NCBI RefSeq assembly: GCF_010730955.1
Contig: NZ_AP022577.1
Coordinates: 3,720,001-3,784,000, forward strand
Source of the DNA: Mycolicibacterium aubagnense
GTDB taxonomy: Bacteria; Actinomycetota; Actinomycetes; Mycobacteriales; Mycobacteriaceae
Length of the DNA stretch: 64,000 nt
Direction of reading: 5' to 3'
The position numbers were made by a program, and so were the translations under genes. This document shows, piece by piece, positions 28,921 to 41,041 of the stretch (positions are counted from its first letter, which is position 1; each line of letters starts with the position of its first letter). The notes under the pieces were generated by a model. The model had not been told where the DNA came from. It saw only the letters and a list, made by a program, of their open reading frames with translations, and searched no databases.

Positions 28921-30653
28921 TAGCCTGTTGCTCGGTGGCGCCTTGGGCACCTGTGGTGCCTTGTGCGCCTGTTGTGCCTTGAGCTCCCGTGGCACCGGTT
29001 GCACCTGTGGTGCCTTGAGCACCGGTGGTGCCTTGGGCTCCGGTGGCTCCGGTGGCTCCGGTTGCGCCTTGCGGGCCGACGGCGCCTGTATCGCCTTGTG
29101 CTCCGGTGGTGCCTTGGGCACCGGTTGCGCCTTGCGGGCCGACGGCGCCTGTATCGCCTTGCGCGCCTTGGGCTCCGGTAGTGCCTTGGGCACCTGTCGT
29201 GCCTTGAGCACCGGTGGTGCCTTGGGCACCGGTTGCTCCGGTGGCGCCCTGCGCACCTGTGGTGCCTTGGGCTCCGGTGGTGCCTTGGGCACCGGTTGCA
29301 CCGGTGGTGCCTTGGGCTCCGGTTGCGCCTTGCGGGCCGACGGCGCCTGTATCGCCTTGCGCGCCTTGAGCTCCCGTGGCACCGGTTGCACCTGTTGATC
29401 CGGTGGCGCCCTGCGCACCTGTGGTGCCTTGTGCACCTGTCGTGCCTTGGGCACCGGTTGCACCGGTGGTGCCTTGGGCTCCGGTTGCGCCTTGCGGGCC
29501 GACGGCGCCTGTATCGCCTTGTGCTCCGGTGGCGCCTTGGGCACCTGTCGTGCCTTGAGCACCTGTGGTGCCTTGGGCACCGGTGGCTCCGGTATCGCCT
29601 GTTGCTCCGGTGGTGCCTTGGGCTCCGGTGGCGCCTTGGGCACCTGTCGTGCCTTGAGCACCGGTGGTGCCTTGGGCACCGGTTGCTCCGGTTGCGCCTT
29701 GCGCACCTGTCGTGCCTTGAGCGCCGGTGGTGCCTTGGGCTCCGGTTGCGCCTTGCGGGCCGACGGCGCCTGTATCGCCTTGTGCTCCGGTGGCGCCTTG
29801 GGCACCTGTGGTGCCTTGTGCGCCTGTTGTGCCTTGAGCTCCCGTGGCACCGGTTGCACCTGTGGTGCCTTGAGCACCGGTGGTGCCTTGGGCTCCGGTG
29901 GCTCCGGTGGCTCCGGTGGTGCCTTGGGCTCCGGTGGCTCCGGTGGCTCCGGTGGCTCCGGTGGTGCCTTGGGCTCCGGTGGCTCCGGTGGCTCCGGTTG
30001 CGCCTTGCGGGCCGACGGCGCCTGTATCGCCTTGTGCTCCGGTGGCGCCTTGGGCACCTGTCGTGCCTTGAGCACCTGTGGTGCCTTGGGCACCGGTGGC
30101 TCCGGTATCGCCTGTTGCTCCGGTGGTGCCTTGGGCTCCGGTGGCGCCTTGGGCACCTGTCGTGCCTTGAGCACCGGTGGTGCCTTGGGCACCGGTTGCT
30201 CCGGTGGCGCCTTGCGCACCTGTCGTGCCTTGAGCGCCGGTGGTGCCTTGAGCTCCCGTGGCACCGGTTGCACCTGTTGATCCGGTGGCGCCCTGCGCAC
30301 CTGTGGTGCCTTGGGCTCCGGTTGCGCCTTGCGGGCCGGCGGCACCTGTATCGCCTGTCGTGCCTTGAGCGCCGGTGGTGCCTTGGGCTCCGGTTGCGCC
30401 TTGCGGGCCGACGGCGCCTGTATCGCCTTGCGCGCCTTGGGCTCCGGTTGCGCCTTGCGCACCTGTCGTGCCTTGTGCACCTGTGGTGCCTTGAGCTCCC
30501 GTGGCACCGGTTGCACCTGTTGATCCGGTGGCGCCCTGCGCACCTGTGGTGCCTTGGGCTCCGGTTGCGCCTTGCGGGCCGACGGCGCCTGTATCGCCTT
30601 GCGCGCCTTGGGCTCCGGTGGCGCCTTGGGCACCCGTGGTGCCTTGAGCTCCC

Positions 30654-32140
30654 GTGGCTCCGGTGGCGCCCTGGGCGCCTGTCGTGCCTTGGGCTCCGGT
30701 TGCTCCGGTATCGCCTTGGGCTCCGGTGGCGCCTTGGGCACCGGTGGCACCGGTTGCACCCGTGGTGCCTTGGGCTCCGGTTGCGCCTTGCGGGCCGACG
30801 GCGCCTGTATCGCCTTGCGCGCCTTGGGCTCCGGTAGTGCCTTGGGCACCTGTCGTGCCTTGTGCACCTGTGGTGCCTTGGGCACCGGTTGCTCCGGTAT
30901 CGCCTGTTGATCCGGTGGCGCCTTGTGCACCTGTGGTGCCTTGTGCACCTGTGGTGCCTTGGGCACCGGTGGCTCCGGTATCGCCTGTTGCTCCGGTGGC
31001 GCCTTGTGCGCCTGTGGTGCCTTGAGCACCGGTGGCACCGGTGGTGCCTTGGGTACCGGTTGCTCCGGTATCGCCTGTTGCTCCGGTGGCGCCTTGTGCA
31101 CCTGTGGTGCCTTGAGCACCGGTGGCACCGGTTGCACCGGTGGTGCCTTGGCTCCGGTTGCGCCTTGCGGGCCGACGGCGCCTGTATCGCCTTGCGCGCC
31201 TTGGGCTCCGGTGGCGCCTTGGGCACCCGTGGTGCCTTGAGCTCCCGTGGCTCCGGTGGCGCCCTGGGCGCCTGTCGTGCCTTGGGCTCCGGTTGCTCCG
31301 GTATAGCCTGTTGCTCCGGTGGCGCCTTGGGCACCTGTGGTGCCTTGTGCGCCTGTTGTGCCTTGAGCTCCCGTGGCACCGGTTGCACCTGTGGTGCCTT
31401 GAGCACCGGTGGTGCCTTGGGCTCCGGTGGCTCCGGTGGCTCCGGTTGCGCCTGCGGGCCGACGGCGCCTGTATCGCCTTGTGCTCCGGTGGTGCCTTGG
31501 GCACCGGTTGCGCCTTGCGGGCCGACGGCGCCTGTATCGCCTTGCGCGCCTTGGGCTCCGGTAGTGCCTTGGGCACCTGTCGTGCCTTGAGCACCGGTGG
31601 TGCCTTGGGCACCGGTTGCTCCGGTGGCGCCCTGCGCACCTGTGGTGCCTTGGGCTCCGGTTGCGCCTTGCGGGCCGGCGGCACCTGTATCGCCTGTCGC
31701 GCCTTGAGCGCCGGTGGTGCCTTGGGCTCCGGTTGCGCCTTGCGGGCCGACGGCGCCTGTATCGCCTTGCGCGCCTTGAGCGCCGGTGGTGCCTTGGGCT
31801 CCGGTTGCGCCTTGCGGGCCGACGGCGCCTGTATCGCCTTGCGCGCCTTGGGCTCCGGTAGCGCCCTGGGCACCTGTCGTGCCTTGTGCACCTGTTGTAC
31901 CTTGAGCCCCCGTGGCACCGGTTGCACCTGTTGATCCGGTGGCGCCCTGCGCACCTGTGGTGCCTTGAGCACCGGTGGTGCCTTGGGCTCCGGTTGCTCC
32001 GGTATCGCCTGTTGCCCCGGTGGTGCCTTGGGCTCCGGTTGCGCCTTGCGGGCCGACGGCGCCTGTATCGCCTTGCGCGCCTTGGGCTCCGGTAGTGCCT
32101 TGGGCACCTGTCGTGCCTTGAGCACCGGTGGTGCCTTGGG
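30654..32140 (-). repeat. Long duplicated block inside the collagen-like repeat, copy B
   Basis: Nearly identical to 27013-28500. It has lost a G near 31150 (CCTTGGGCTCC reads CCTTGGCTCC) and a T near 31451 (GCGCCTTGCGG reads GCGCCTGCGG), while copy A keeps the frame. Confidence 0.7.
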
Positions 32141-35100
32141 CACCGGTTGCTCCGGTATCGCCTGTTGCTCCGGTGGCGCCTTGTGCGCCTGTGGTGCCTT
32201 GAGCACCGGTGGCACCGGTGGTGCCTTGGGCTCCGGTTGCGCCTTGCGGGCCGGTTGCTCCGGTATCGCCTGTTGCTCCGGTGGCGCCTTGGGCACCTGT
32301 CGTGCCTTGAGCACCGGTGGTGCCTTGGGCACCGGTTGCTCCGGTATCGCCTGTTGCTCCGGTGGCGCCTTGGGCTCCCGTGGTGCCTTGTGCACCCGTG
32401 GTGCCTTGAGCTCCCGTGGCACCGGTGGCGCCTTGTGCACCTGTGGTGCCTTGGGCACCGGTTGCTCCGGTATCGCCTGTTGCTCCGGTGGTGCCTTGGG
32501 CTCCGGTTGCGCCTTGCGGGCCGACGGCACCTGTATCGCCTTGCGCGCCTTGGGCTCCGGTAGTGCCTTGGGCACCTGTCGTGCCTTGAGCACCGGTGGT
32601 GCCTTGGGCACCGGTTGCTCCGGTTGCGCCTTGCGCACCTGTCGCGCCTTGGGCTCCGGTGGCGCCTTGGGCACCCGTGGTGCCTTGAGCTCCCGTGGCT
32701 CCGGTGGCGCCCTGGGCGCCTGTCGTGCCTTGGGCTCCGGTTGCTCCGGTATCGCCTGTTGCTCCGGTGGCGCCTTGGGCACCTGTGGTGCCTTGGGCTC
32801 CGGTTGCGCCTTGCGGGCCGGCGGCACCTGTATCGCCTGTCGCGCCTTGAGCGCCGGTGGTGCCTTGGGCTCCGGTTGCGCCTTGCGGGCCGACGGCGCC
32901 TGTATCGCCTTGCGCGCCTTGGGCTCCGGTTGCGCCTTGCGCACCTGTCGTGCCTTGTGCACCTGTGGTGCCTTGAGCTCCCGTGGCACCGGTTGCACCT
33001 GTTGATCCGGTGGCGCCCTGCGCACCTGTGGTGCCTTGGGCTCCGGTGGTGCCTTGGGCACCGGTTGCACCGGTGGTGCCTTGGGCTCCGGTTGCGCCTT
33101 GCGGGCCGACGGCGCCTGTATCGCCTTGCGCGCCTTGGGCTCCGGTTGCGCCTTGCGCACCTGTCGTGCCTTGTGCACCTGTGGTGCCTTGAGCTCCCGT
33201 GGCACCGGTTGCACCTGTTGATCCGGTGGCGCCCTGCGCACCTGTGGTGCCTTGGGCTCCGGTGGTGCCTTGGGCACCGGTTGCACCGGTGGTGCCTTGG
33301 GCTCCGGTTGCGCCTTGCGGGCCGACGGCGCCTGTATCGCCTTGCGCGCCTTGGGCTCCGGTGGCGCCTTGGGCACCCGTGGTGCCTTGAGCTCCCGTGG
33401 CTCCGGTGGCGCCCTGGGCGCCTGTCGTGCCTTGGGCTCCGGTTGCCCCGGTATCGCCTGTTGCTCCGGTGGCGCCTTGGGCACCGGTGGCACCGGTTGC
33501 ACCCGTGGTGCCTTGTGCACCCGTGGTGCCTTGAGCTCCCGTGGCTCCGGTGGCGCCCTGGGCGCCTGTCGTGCCTTGGGCTCCGGTTGCTCCGGTATCG
33601 CCTTGGGCTCCGGTGGCGCCTTGGGCGCCGGTGGCACCGGTTGCACCGGTGGTGCCTTGGGCTCCGGTTGCGCCTTGCGGGCCGACGGCGCCTGTATCGC
33701 CTTGCGCGCCTTGGGCTCCGGTAGTGCCTTGGGCACCTGTCGTGCCTTGTGCACCTGTGGTGCCTTGAGCTCCCGTGGCACCGGTTGCACCTGTTGATCC
33801 GGTGGCGCCCTGCGCACCTGTGGTGCCTTGTGCACCTGTCGTGCCTTGGGCACCGGTTGCTCCGGTATCGCCTGTTGCTCCGGTGGCGCCTTGTGCGCCT
33901 GTGGTGCCTTGAGCACCGGTGGCACCGGTGGTGCCTTGGGTACCGGTTGCTCCGGTATCGCCTGTTGCTCCGGTGGCGCCTTGTGCACCTGTGGTGCCTT
34001 GAGCACCGGTGGCACCGGTTGCACCGGTGGTGCCTTGGGCTCCGGTTGCGCCTTGCGGGCCGACGGCGCCTGTATCGCCTTGCGCGCCTTGGGCTCCGGT
34101 GGCGCCTTGTGCACCCGTGGTGCCTTGAGCTCCCGTGGCTCCGGTGGCGCCCTGGGCGCCTGTATCGCCTTGCGCGCCTTGCGCACCTGTCGTGCCTTGA
34201 GCACCTGTCGTGCCTTGTGCACCTGTGGTGCCTTGAGCTCCCGTGGCACCGGTTGCACCTGTTGATCCGGTGGCGCCCTGCGCACCTGTGGTGCCTTGAG
34301 CACCGGTGGTGCCTTGGGCACCGGTTGCTCCGGTATCGCCTGTTGCTCCGGTGGCGCCTTGTGCACCCGTGGTGCCTTGGGCACCCGTGGTGCCTTGGGC
34401 TCCGGTTGCTCCGGTATCGCCTGTTGCTCCGGTGGCGCCTTGGGCACCCGTGGTGCCTTGTGCGCCGGTGGCTCCGGTATCGCCTGTTGCCCCGGTGGTG
34501 CCTTGGGCTCCGGTTGCGCCTTGCGGGCCGACGGCGCCTGTATCGCCTTGGGCTCCGGTTGCGCCTTGCGGGCCGACGGCACCTGTATCGCCTTGCGTGC
34601 CTGGGGCTCCGGTGGCGCCTTGGGCTCCGGTTGCTCCGGTATCGCCTGTTGCTCCGGTGGCGCCTTGCGCACCTGTCGTGCCTTGAGCGCCGGTGGTGCC
34701 TTGAGCTCCCGTGGCACCGGTTGCACCTGTTGATCCGGTGGCGCCCTGCGCACCTGTGGTGCCTTGGGCTCCGGTTGCGCCTTGCGGGCCGGCGGCACCT
34801 GTATCGCCTGTCGTGCCTTGAGCGCCGGTGGTGCCTTGGGCTCCGGTTGCGCCTTGCGGGCCGACGGCGCCTGTATCGCCTTGCGCGCCTCCCGGTTGCG
34901 CCTTGCGCACCTGTCGTGCCTTGTGCACCTGTGGTGCCTTGAGCTCCCGTGGCACCGGTGGCTCCGGTGGCTCCGGTTGCGCCTTGCGGGCCGACGGCGC
35001 CTGTATCGCCTTGTGCTCCGGTGGCGCCTTGGGCACCTGTGGTGCCTTGTGCGCCTGTTGTGCCTTGAGCTCCCGTGGCACCGGTTGCACCTGTGGTGCC

Positions 35101-36267
35101 TTGAGCACCGGTGGTGCCTTGGGCTCCGGTGGCTCCGGTGGCTCCGGTGGCGCCTTGGGCACCCGTGGTGCCTTGTGCACCGGTGGTGCCTTGGGCACCG
35201 GTGGTGCCTTGGGCACCGGTTGCTCCGGTATCGCCGGTTGCTCCGGTGGCGCCTTGTGCGCCTGTGGTGCCTTGAGCACCGGTGGCACCGGTGGTGCCTT
35301 GGGCTCCGGTTGCGCCTTGCGGGCCGACGGCGCCTGTATCGCCTTGCGCGCCTTGGGCTCCGGTAGCGCCTTGCGCACCTGTCGTGCCTTGAGCACCTGT
35401 CGTGCCTTGTGCACCTGTTGTACCTTGAGCTCCCGTGGCACCGGTTGCACCTGTTGATCCGGTGGCGCCCTGCGCACCTGTCGTGCCTTGAGCACCGGTG
35501 GTGCCTTGGGCACCGGTTGCTCCGGTATCGCCTGTTGCTCCGGTGGCGCCTTGGGCACCTGTCGTGCCTTGAGCACCGGTGGTGCCTTGGGCTCCGGTGG
35601 CGCCCTGCGCACCTGTCGTGCCTTGAGCACCGGTGGTGCCTTGAGCGCCGGTGGCTCCGGTATCGCCTGTTGCTCCGGTGGCGCCTTGTGCACCTGTGGT
35701 GCCTTGAGCACCGGTGGCACCGGTTGCACCGGTGGTGCCTTGGGCTCCGGTTGCGCCTTGCGGGCCGACGGCGCCTGTATCGCCTTGCGCGCCTTGGGCT
35801 CCGGTGGCGCCTTGGGCACCTGTCGTGCCTTGTGCACCTGTGGTGCCTTGAGCTCCCGTGGCACCGGTTGCACCTGTTGATCCGGTGGCGCCCTGCGCAC
35901 CTGTGGTGCCTTGAGCACCGGTGGTGCCTTGGGCACCGGTTGCTCCGGTGGCGCCTGTTGCTCCGGTGGCGCCTTGTGCACCCGTGGTGCCTTGGGCACC
36001 CGTGGTGCCTTGGGCTCCGGTAGCGCCTTGCGCACCTGTCGTGCCTTGAGCACCGGTGGTGCCTTGAGCACCGGTTGCTCCGGTATCGCCTGTTGCTCCG
36101 GTGGCGCCTTGGGCTCCGGTAGCGCCCTGCGCACCTGTCGTGCCTTGAGCACCGGTGGTGCCTTGAGCTCCCGTGGCTCCGGTGGCGCCTTGGGCGCCTG
36201 TCGTGCCTTGGGCTCCGGTTGCTCCGGTATCGCCTGTTGCTCCGGTGGCGCCTTGGGCACCCGTGGT

Positions 36268-37693
36268 GGTCAAGTCCAGGGACGTGGTGTATGACGTCGT
36301 CGTGTGATTCTTCGAGGTAGTTGGGTCAGGCGGGCAGTGCCGCGGGGGTAGCCTCCTGTTCGGTTGGGGTGTCGTTGACGGTGCGTGATTTGCTCAGAAC
36401 GTCGAGGCCGAGGTAGCGCCGCGACTCGGCCCATTCGTCGTGTTGTTCGGCCAGCACTGCTCCGACGAGACGGATCAGGGCCGCGCGGTCGGGGAAGATG
36501 CCCACGACGTCGGTGCGCCGGCGGATCTCCTTGTTGAGTCGTTCCTGGGGATTGTTGCTCCAGATCTGGCGCCAGATCTGCTTGGGGAACGCGGTGAACG
36601 CCAGCAGATCCGGCCGCGCCGCTTCGAGGTGATCGGCGACATTGGGCAGCTTGTCGGACAATGCGTCGATGATCCGATCATATTGAGCAGCAACGGATTC
36701 AGCGTCAGGTTGGTCGAACACCGAGTGCAGCAGGGTGCGCACCCAGGGCCACGAACTCTTGGGAGTGACGGACATCAGGTTGGTCGTGTAGTGGGTTCTG
36801 CAGCGCTGCCACGCCGCTCCGGGCAGGGTGGCCCCGATGGCGGCGACCAGCCCGGCGTGGGCGTCGCTGGTGACCAGTTTGACCCCGGACAGGCCGCGGG
36901 CGGTCAACGACCGCCAGAACGTCAACCAGCCCGCCCGTCCTCAGCGGTCGTGACATCGATTCCCAGGATCTCGCGGTAGCCCTCGGCGTTGACCCCGACG
37001 GCGATCAGGGCGTGCACGTTGACCACCCGGCCGGCTTCACGCACCTTGAGCACCAGAGCGTCCGCAGCGACGAACGTATACGGGCCGGCATCGAGCGGCC
37101 GGGTCCGGAACGCCTCCACGGCGGCGTCGAGTTCCTGGCCATCACCGACACCTGCGACTTCGACAACGACGTGATGCCCAGGGTCTCGACCAGCTTGTCC
37201 ATCCGCCGCGTCGAGACACCAAGCAGGTAACACGTCGCCACCACCGTGGTCAGGGCCCGCTCGGCGCGTTTACGGCGCTCCAGCAGCCAGTCCGGGAAGT
37301 AGGATCCTTGCCGCAGCTTCGGGATCGCAAGATCCAAAGTCCCTGCACGGGTGTCGAATTGACGGTGTCGGTAGCCGTTGCGGGAATTGGTGCGCTCAGC
37401 CGAGCGTTCGCCGTAGCCGGCACCGCATAGGGCGTCGGCTTCGGCGCCCATCAGGGTGTGGATGAACGTGGCCAGCAGCTCGCGCAGCACGTCGGGATGG
37501 GCAGTGGTGAGTCGTTCGGCCAGCACAGTGGGCAGATCGATATTGTGGGCAGTGGTCATCGCGTCGATTCCTTTGCTCGAGTGACTTTGGACGGTCTCTC
37601 GAAGAATCACGCGATGACCTTCAATCACTCGGCTACGACACGCCGGTACCGCTGATCAGGTCCGACTCGTACACCACCTTGATGGACGCAACC
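36268..37693 (-). mobile_element. IS1081-like insertion sequence (IS256 family), copy 1
   Basis: A 1426-bp element with imperfect terminal inverted repeats: GGTCAAGTCCAGGGACGTGG at the left end, against the complement of the right end, GGTTGCGTCCATCAAGGTGG. An 8-bp duplication CCCGTGGT lies at 36260-36267 and 37694-37701. The transposase closely resembles that of IS1081 as remembered. It has inserted into the collagen-like gene: joining the flanks through one duplication restores GAQ-GTT-GAQ in frame. A nearly identical copy in the other orientation is at 56662-58085. Confidence 0.92.
36326..37559 (-). pseudogene. IS256-family (IS1081-like) transposase, frameshifted, copy 1
   Basis: Reads from ATG 37559 (TTAHNIDLPTVLAERLTT) through the family segments MGAEADALCGAGYGERS, RNGYRHRQFDTRAG and ATCYLLGVSTRRMDKLVETL. 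The DDE residues are Asp in FVAADALVLKV, Asp in TSDAHAG and Glu in NNPQERLNKEIRRRT. Two single-base losses break the frame: GGG to GG at the codons after SQVSVMA (also present in copy 2) and GGGG to GGG near 36940. Restoring both gives 412 codons, about the length of the IS1081 transposase. Either the copy is dead or the losses are sequencing errors. Confidence 0.88.
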
Positions 37694-39357
37694 CCCGTGG
37701 TGCCTTGTGCGCCGGTGGCTCCGGTATCGCCTGTTGCCCCGGTGGTGCCTTGGGCTCCGGTAGCGCCTTGCGCACCTGTCGTGCCTTGTGCACCTGTTGT
37801 ACCTTGAGCTCCCGTGGCACCGGTTGCACCTGTTGATCCGGTGGCGCCCTGCGCACCTGTCGTGCCTTGAGCACCGGTAGCGCCTTGGGCACCCGTGGTG
37901 CCTTGAGCTCCCGTGGCACCGGTTGCACCGGTGGCGCCTTGAGCACCCGTGGTGCCTTGAGCGCCGGTGGCGCCTTGCGGGCCGACGGCACCTGTATCGC
38001 CTTGCGCGCCTTGGGCTCCGGTAGCGCCCTGTGCACCTGTCGTGCCTTGAGCACCGGTGGTGCCTTGTGCGCCGGTGGCGCCCTGCGCACCTGTCGTGCC
38101 TTGGGCTCCGGTTGCGCCTTGCGGGCCGGCGGCACCTGTATCGCCTGTCGTGCCTTGAGCACCGGTGGCACCTGTCGTGCCTTGGGCACCGGTGGCACCG
38201 GTTGCTCCGGTATCGCCTGTTGCTCCGGTGGTGCCTTGGGCTCCGGTTGCTCCGGTTGCTCCGGTGGCGCCTTGTGCACCTGTCGTGCCTTGAGCGCCCG
38301 TGGCACCGGTTGCACCGGTGGTGCCTTGGGCTCCGGTTGCGCCTTGCGGGCCCACGGCACCTGTATCGCCCTGCGCGCCTTGGGCTCCGGTAGCGCCTTG
38401 CGCACCTGTCGTGCCTTGAGCACCGGTGGTGCCTTGGGCTCCGGTAGCGCCTTGCGGACCTGTTGTACCTTGAGCTCCCGTGGCACCGGTTGCACCTGTT
38501 GATCCGGTGGCGCCTTGTGCACCCGTGGTGCCTTGGGCTCCCGTGGCACCGGTGGCTCCGGTATCGCCTGTTGCTCCGTTGGTGCCTTGCGCACCTGTCG
38601 TGCCTTGGGCTCCTGTCGCTCCCTGGGAACCCGTCGCTCCCTGTGCTCCAGTTGCTCCTTGGGAACCCGTCGCCCCCTGCGCACCGGTTGCCCCCTGAGC
38701 GCCCGTCGTTCCTTGGGATCCAGTCGCGCCTTGGGCACCAGTGGCTCCCTGTGCTCCGGTGGCGCCTTGTGCTCCTTGAGAACCGGTTGTGCCTTGGGCA
38801 CCTGTTGCACCTGTTGCACCTTGTGCGCCTTGGGAACCTGTCGCACCCTGGGCACCGGTTGCACCTTGTGCGCCTTGGGAACCTGTCGCGCCCTGAGGTC
38901 CGGTCGCACCTTGCGGGCCCTGGGGCCCTTGGGGACCTGGCGGACCGGGCGGATGCGGCGGCTTTGGAGGCCAGGGGAACGGCGGTAAGCGAACCCAAGG
39001 CGGCGGTCTCCACCGCGGTGGAGCCGGGATGGGGCCAGGATTGGCAGGAGAACTTACGTTGGGCGTTGTCGGCCCGGAAGACGGTGACGTTGGTCCGATG
39101 GGGGTCGGGGGGAGTGGCCCCGGAGTCGTTCCGACGGGTGGCGCGCTCGCAGGTAGCGGTGGACGTTTTGGCGGGGTCGCGGTAACCGGCCGTGGCGTCG
39201 GGTGGGGCTGGCCAGGAACGGGATTCGGTTCTTTTGGCAAAGCCGAAGCTACCGGCGTGCCGACGGCTCCGACAGCTGTCGATGCCGCCATCATTGTCAA
39301 AAGCGCTTTGGAAAGCGCTTTGCGCATTCGCGCTGTCGACTTCCGATGGCGCGCCAC
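37633..39357 (-). CDS. Collagen-like protein, N-terminal part truncated by IS insertion
   Basis: The readable 5' piece encodes 574 residues: signal peptide (1-39), Pro-rich stalk (40-137, with repeated PP and a [23 protein letters not shown] segment), then about 139 Gly-X-Y triplets starting [12 protein letters not shown]. The last 19 or so residues are read from the IS end before a stop. The first triplets use GPQ, GSQ and GAQ, and the later ones shift to GTT/GAT. If made, the product would be secreted and could still trimerise but lacks the C-terminal Cys domain. A GAGGT-like site lies five bases before GTG 39357. The gene is divergent from a GT2 gene across a 451-base gap. Confidence 0.8.
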   Translation of the reverse strand: MARHRKSTARMRKALSKALLTMMAASTAVGAVGTPVASALPKEPNPVPGQPHPTPRPVTATPPKRPPLPASAPPVGTTPGPLPPTPIGPTSPSSGPTTPNVSSPANPGPIPAPPRWRPPPWVRLPPFPWPPKPPHPPGPPGPQGPQGPQGATGPQGATGSQGAQGATGAQGATGSQGAQGATGATGAQGTTGSQGAQGATGAQGATGAQGATGSQGTTGAQGATGAQGATGSQGATGAQGATGSQGATGAQGTTGAQGTNGATGDTGATGATGAQGTTGAQGATGSTGATGATGAQGTTGPQGATGAQGTTGAQGTTGAQGATGAQGAQGDTGAVGPQGATGAQGTTGATGATGAQGTTGAQGATGATGATGAQGTTGATGDTGATGATGAQGTTGATGAQGTTGDTGAAGPQGATGAQGTTGAQGATGAQGTTGAQGTTGAQGATGAQGAQGDTGAVGPQGATGAQGTTGAQGATGATGATGAQGTTGAQGATGAQGTTGAQGATGSTGATGATGAQGTTGAQGTTGAQGATGAQGTTGATGDTGATGAQGTTGVASIKVVYESDLISGTGVS

Positions 39358-39808
39358 GAGCTACCTCATTCCTCGGCCTGGAGCGTCCATGGGGTCCGCA
39401 ACTACCACCGACCGTGCCGCAAAGACCTCCAGCCTGCGCAGATTTTAGAGCGTGTGCGTCAATTAACTCGACGAATCCGTGATATTGGGTCCAGCAGCTG
39501 GCCAAGGTCGGCTCCTGCGAGGACCGGGCCGGGGCTTCTTGGTTGGCCAGGGTGTCGGGGCGTTGGGAAAGTGGCTCAGCGGAACCACCGTGTTGTTGAC
39601 CTTGGCCAAGGTCGTACGGGAAGTGGCAGCAAAGGAGCCGCCGTGGTTGGCGGCGAACCGCCAGCCTCTCAGGGGTTCGTCCATCGGACGCGAAACCCCT
39701 AGTGCTGCAAACGCACGTCATTTATATTGGCTGCCACCACCCGCGCCCCGCGCGAGCCTCGAACATCGACGAATCACGGCCAACACAGAGCGCTGCGACA
39801 GGATTGAT
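39358..39808. other. Divergent intergenic region between collagen-like gene and GT2 gene
   Basis: A 451-base gap with no recognisable gene. It must hold the promoters for the collagen-like gene (minus) and the GT2 gene (plus). The plus-strand GT2 frame stays open back to 39479 but that part lacks family similarity. GGCCAAGGTCG occurs twice (near 39502 and 39604). Confidence 0.45.
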
Positions 39809-41035
39809 ATGTCATTCGATTTGATTAGAGTCTGCGCATTCGGTTTGACCGACTCGAAAAAACTCAACAAGATAAAATTACCGCACGCGTTCGAGACGGA
39901 AGCCGATCGGTTCGACATCGTCGCATTCGACAGTACTTCGAATTTTGGCAGAATCGTTGTAGAACATCGTCCACAAGTTTTCATCACGTTCGGCGAAGAC
40001 CAGGAGTCCTTTCCTGAACTTATGAACGCGCCAATGGAACTTCGCAAGCGGTGGCTGCACTTCTCCGTCGATGACGTCGATTTCTCAAATGTTGCGGAGC
40101 AAATACTTCACAACTACGTCGCCAATGCGACGGAGCGAAGATTTCCGGATCAGCCACTAGTCAGCGTTTTCACCGCCGCGTACCTTACCGGGGCTAAGAT
40201 CGGTCGCCCTCTTTCGTCGCTCCTTGCACAGTCCTACACGAATTGGGAGTGGGTGATCTACGACGATTCACCCGATGACGGCGCGACTTTCGAAGAGCTG
40301 CGAGAACTTGCACGAAGCGATTACCGCATCAGCGTTCACCGAGGTGATCGACCGTCCGGCGCGATCGGCGAAGTGAAGCGACGGGCGTGCGGCCTCGCAA
40401 TCGGTGACCTGCTGCTCGAGCTGGACCACGACGACGAGTTGCTCCCGGATGCGTTATTTCACCTGGTCGAGGCACACCGAAAGTACCCCGATGCGGGCTT
40501 CTTCTACTCGGACTGTGCCGATATCTTGGAAAGCGGGGAGAATGCGACATTCCCCGAAGGCTGGGGCTTCGGATTCGGCAGCTACAGGGGCGAATACCAT
40601 AAGGACTCCATGTATCTGGTTGCAAATTCTCCTGAAGTTAACTCGAAGACCATTCGCCATATCGTTGCCGCGCCAAACCATTTCAGGGCCTGGACTCGAC
40701 AAGGATATCGGGCTGCCGGCGGCTACAATTCTGAATTGCACACGTGCGAGGATTACGAACTCATCCTACGGACGTTCCTCACGACCCGCATGTGTCATAT
40801 CAAGAACTGGGGATACATCCAGTACAACAACAATCTGTCGTCTGGAAACACTCAACGGACCCGAAATCCCGAGATTCAGCGCCTCGTCCGCGCGTTCATG
40901 CTCCATTACAACGATCGTCTCCATGAACGCTTCGTCGAATTGGGCGTTGACGACTTCATTTGGCGTGACAACGGCGTTCTTGACTGGGAGATGAAGAACC
41001 CCGAAAACGCGCCCTATGCGAACTATGTCTACTAA
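39809..41035 (+). CDS. Family 2 glycosyltransferase
   Basis: A 408-residue protein. After an N-terminal extension of about 115 residues of unknown role comes a GT2 domain: LVSVFTAAYLTGAKIGRPLS, VIYDDSPDDG (nucleotide site), LELDHDDELLPDAL (metal-binding acidic cluster) and later HTCEDYELILRTF (base region). It transfers a sugar from a nucleotide donor in the cytoplasm; donor and acceptor are unknown. ATG 39809 has a weak GGA site. Base composition falls from here on compared with the fad region, marking the start of a lower-GC island. Confidence 0.85.
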   Translation: MSFDLIRVCAFGLTDSKKLNKIKLPHAFETEADRFDIVAFDSTSNFGRIVVEHRPQVFITFGEDQESFPELMNAPMELRKRWLHFSVDDVDFSNVAEQILHNYVANATERRFPDQPLVSVFTAAYLTGAKIGRPLSSLLAQSYTNWEWVIYDDSPDDGATFEELRELARSDYRISVHRGDRPSGAIGEVKRRACGLAIGDLLLELDHDDELLPDALFHLVEAHRKYPDAGFFYSDCADILESGENATFPEGWGFGFGSYRGEYHKDSMYLVANSPEVNSKTIRHIVAAPNHFRAWTRQGYRAAGGYNSELHTCEDYELILRTFLTTRMCHIKNWGYIQYNNNLSSGNTQRTRNPEIQRLVRAFMLHYNDRLHERFVELGVDDFIWRDNGVLDWEMKNPENAPYANYVY

Positions 41036-41041
41036 CCTGCC

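Noticed and set aside
37633..37701. IS-end residues as a natural C-terminus of the short collagen-like protein
   Set aside because: The last residues ([19 protein letters not shown]) are encoded by the IS terminal repeat and are also present at the end of copy 2, away from any collagen gene.
39479..39808. N-terminal extension of the GT2 gene at 39809
   Set aside because: It is open in frame but has no similarity to glycosyltransferases, and it would fill most of the divergent promoter region.
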